NCBI GenBank assembly: GCA_029821255.1
Contig: JALGTS010000045.1
Span: 1-7,822, forward strand
DNA: 7,822 bases
Origin: Candidatus Zipacnadia bacterium
GTDB lineage: Bacteria > Armatimonadota > Zipacnadia > Zipacnadales > Zipacnadaceae
Direction of reading: 5' to 3'
How positions within the stretch are numbered: position 1 is the first letter of the stretch; each line of letters opens with the position of its first letter. Position numbers and translations under genes: made by a program. Below, piece by piece: positions 5,688-7,822 of the stretch. Under the pieces are notes generated by a model, which was given only the letters and a program-made list of their open reading frames with translations, did no database searches and was not told the DNA's origin.

Positions 5688-7622
5688 TCACGGGCTATCC
5701 CTATCGGGCGCACGATGAGATCGTCTTATCCCCAGTAGGTAGATAACAATCCACAAAATCAGCCCGCCCAACATGCCCAGCCACAAGCCGTGACCTACAC
5801 GGATGAGCGAGACCAGCAGCGGAGTATGCAAGTGGCAGAAAGTGTTAAGGATAGAGACCTGCCCGATAGCGCCAGTTGCCAGCCCCATCCATACTCCGCG
5901 CCGCAGGCCCGCTGCAATCAGCATAAGGGTAACCAGCATTATAGGATGAGCGAAGAAGATCTCCTTGCTACGCGGCCGGACGACCAACAGCTGATCCAGC
6001 AGGGTGCGCAGTTGCATCTCCAGCCCGGAAGCCCCTACTGCAGGCTGGTTGCCCGAGCGGATCATCAGCACCGCCAGTATGCCCAGCCCCACGACGACGG
6101 CTGCCACATGCCAATAGCGGACCACCTGGCCGAAGGCCTGCCGCAGCCCAGCGGCCAGGGCTGGCAGCTCGGACCGAGCCTCACCCAACTCAGTGTTCAC
6201 CTCCCAGTAATTGTGCATTGAGCGGGCAGCAAACACAGCGCCGATGACTAGCAGGGGCAGCAACTGCGCCAGCTTGACGCCACGAAACTGCGCAATCTTC
6301 ATTAAGTAAGCATCCGAAGTTAAGCAAGCGGCCACCAACACTCCCCCAATAACGGTCAGGAGACTCACACGGACGAAGGCCAACAGTCCCACCAACAGGG
6401 GATGACGAGCCGCAGGCTTGCACAGCTGGATACCGAGCACCGCCCAGGTCGGGAATATCAACGCCGCCGCCAGAGCGGCAAGCGGGCGAAATATCGCCAG
6501 ACCCGACAGCCCCGCCGCCCCTGAGGCCGCCAGAGCAACAACAGTGATAACCCAGAACCACAACCGCCCCAGGCTTACTATGCTTTGTACCAGCCACATC
6601 AAGGCGGCAACAATCGCCACGAATATCACGGCCAAGGCCCAGTCCGGGATCGTCACTGCGTTGAAATATTGCGGGTCGCCGACGATGAAGCCATCTTGTT
6701 TGAGCCTGCCAATTAATTCGCTAAGATAGGTCAGATTACATTTGACCGGCGTTCCCTGATTGAAAAACAGGTGCACATAGCACAATCTGACCTTGCGTTC
6801 CCGTACGGCCAGGCTGAAGCGGTCAATGGCTCGTTGGGGACTGATCTGTTCCATCTCGGCCTCAGAGATAGAGTGAGTGCGGATGAGCTTATAGTGGAGA
6901 CTATGAGCCAAGGCCTGCTCGCCGGCTTGGGGAGCCAGTTCCAGGTAGCCCAATTTCAGTCCGAACTTCTGTAGCGCCCAAGCCGTCTCCTCAATCTGTC
7001 TTTGGTAGCCGAGGACCTGTGTGCCGGCAAAGACTACGATATCGGCCTTAATATCACCGGCGGCAGCGATGGCCGCCGTGATGTCTTGCTCCTGCACGAA
7101 CTTTGGCTGAGGCCGGGCCACAATCAACAGACCCGCCTCGTGAACCGCCTCGGCAGCCTGGTCATAGCCTACTCCAATTTCCCCCAGTCGCGGAGCAACC
7201 TGCAGCAGATAGGTATAGTAGTCGTAGGATGCCGGTTTGCCTGACTGAACGTCTTTAGGCTGCGGCAACTTGGTGATGAGTTGCTTTTGAATGCGCTTTC
7301 GCACCGTGGCAGGCATACTGGGTTCGGCCAGAAATACCTGAGATGAAGCAGTATTGAACAAACGCCGGGTCGCTACCAGGTCGTCCAGCGTCAACTCGGT
7401 AATGGCTATATGACTGGCTCCGACTGCCTTGATCTGCTTCAGTATCCCTTGGGGAGACCTGCCAGCAAGTGCAGCAGCTCGCAGCACGTCGTTATAGTCA
7501 ACGGCCACAGCTACAGTAGAGTTAGCCCGCTCAGCCTCTATGCGCTGATAACCGATCCAGCTGGCGACCGCCAGTCCGGCGATCAGAATCACTGCCAGGA
7601 AAAGTTGTTGTAGTCTGGTCAT
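5688..7622 (-). CDS. DUF5693 family multi-pass membrane protein
   Basis: A 644-residue protein of a family with no proven function, often found near csaB. The start ATG 7622 places MTRLQQLFLAVILIAGLAV at the N-terminus, a single membrane segment (about 7-25); the frame extends 45 codons further upstream to a TTG, but that would put a polar leader before the segment. Residues about 35-320 are extracytoplasmic and show alternating strands and helices: VAVAVDYNDV (37-46), HIAITELTLDDL (71-82), AGLLIVARPQP (163-173), ADIVVFAG (193-200), LKLGYLELA (222-230), YKLIRTHSIS (244-253), VRLCYVHLFF (278-287). The C-terminal half has roughly eight to ten hydrophobic segments between 327 and 630. The stretch RPRSKEIFFAHP (549-560) is the conserved element by which I recognise the family. 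The ribosome binding site is weak. As the first gene before csaB, it likely serves the synthesis, export or modification of the same wall polymer; this is inference. Confidence 0.85.
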   Translation of the reverse strand: MTRLQQLFLAVILIAGLAVASWIGYQRIEAERANSTVAVAVDYNDVLRAAALAGRSPQGILKQIKAVGASHIAITELTLDDLVATRRLFNTASSQVFLAEPSMPATVRKRIQKQLITKLPQPKDVQSGKPASYDYYTYLLQVAPRLGEIGVGYDQAAEAVHEAGLLIVARPQPKFVQEQDITAAIAAAGDIKADIVVFAGTQVLGYQRQIEETAWALQKFGLKLGYLELAPQAGEQALAHSLHYKLIRTHSISEAEMEQISPQRAIDRFSLAVRERKVRLCYVHLFFNQGTPVKCNLTYLSELIGRLKQDGFIVGDPQYFNAVTIPDWALAVIFVAIVAALMWLVQSIVSLGRLWFWVITVVALAASGAAGLSGLAIFRPLAALAAALIFPTWAVLGIQLCKPAARHPLLVGLLAFVRVSLLTVIGGVLVAACLTSDAYLMKIAQFRGVKLAQLLPLLVIGAVFAARSMHNYWEVNTELGEARSELPALAAGLRQAFGQVVRYWHVAAVVVGLGILAVLMIRSGNQPAVGASGLEMQLRTLLDQLLVVRPRSKEIFFAHPIMLVTLMLIAAGLRRGVWMGLATGAIGQVSILNTFCHLHTPLLVSLIRVGHGLWLGMLGGLILWIVIYLLGIRRSHRAPDRDSP

Positions 7623-7822
7623 GGTTGCCCGTTCAGCACCAAAGTAGCTGACGTATACATTCGTATTAGATATACATTTACCGCAGAACGCTATAATTCC
7701 TTCAGCAATAAGCCCCCGAGGCTCAACCAGCTTGCTGCTTGACAGTCTATCTTCCAACTAATATACTGGCAACAGGCTTATTTGTGAACCCTTTGCCGGT
7801 GAGGCGGTTGCTCATTCCTCGG
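7623..7822 (-). other. Upstream region of the DUF5693-csaB pair, no confident gene
   Basis: Read on the minus strand, this AT-richer stretch should hold the promoter of the pair. Two -10-like hexamers are visible, TATAGC (7690-7695) and TCTAAT (7665-7670), but neither has a TTGACA-like box at 16-18 bases, so no promoter is called. At the window edge the minus strand has a frame beginning MSNRLTGKGF (ATG at 7815) and ending with TAG at 7747-7749. It is open to the edge, so it may be the last codons of an upstream gene or chance. Confidence 0.35.

Noticed and set aside
5790..6221. 143-codon plus-strand frame opposite the DUF5693 gene
   Set aside because: It is low-complexity and antisense to the membrane segments of a recognised family; the reverse complement of hydrophobic codons explains its composition.
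7623..7757. Upstream extension of the DUF5693 protein to a TTG at 7757
   Set aside because: It would add 45 mostly polar residues with two cysteines before the first membrane segment, and it runs through the AT-rich region expected to hold the promoter.

Overview
The window is a stretch of a bacterial chromosome carrying six genes: the 3' end of one, four complete and confidently recognised or well-delimited genes, and one complete secreted protein of unknown function. The best guess for the host is a member of the Armatimonadota or a related lineage. The clues are a type II pseudopilin-like protein with the C-terminal DG signature that is massively expanded in Armatimonadota, Planctomycetota and Lentisphaerota, together with a csaB-type pyruvyltransferase and a DUF5693 membrane protein, which fit an S-layer-bearing lineage better than Planctomycetota. 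This assignment is inference from gene content only.

Layout. Plus strand: the C-terminal part of a pseudopilin-like protein (1-435) is followed by a 201-base gap with two hairpins. Then come folC (637-2019), a 126-base gap with a possible 24-codon leader ORF and an 8-bp inverted repeat, a secreted Gln-rich protein of 583 residues (2146-3897), and pyrE (3894-4472), which overlaps the end of the secreted-protein gene. After a 60-base convergent gap the minus strand reads, in transcription order, a DUF5693 membrane protein (7622-5688) and csaB (5630-4533). The remaining 200 bases (7623-7822) are the upstream region of that minus-strand pair.

How the genes fit together. folC (folate polyglutamylation) and pyrE (UMP synthesis) are housekeeping genes of one-carbon and pyrimidine metabolism. 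The secreted protein between them has no obvious metabolic link, although pyrE translation looks coupled to it. The minus-strand pair looks like one envelope module: CsaB adds pyruvate ketals to a cell-wall polysaccharide, the usual ligand of SLH domains of S-layer proteins. The DUF5693 protein has one N-terminal membrane segment, a roughly 300-residue extracytoplasmic alpha/beta domain and a multi-pass C-terminal half, and probably acts on or handles the same polymer.

No tRNA, rRNA, CRISPR array, insertion sequence, phage gene or recognisable defence system was seen. The most interesting items are the unknown secreted protein with its unusual 5' region, and the barrel-like extracytoplasmic domain of the DUF5693 protein.
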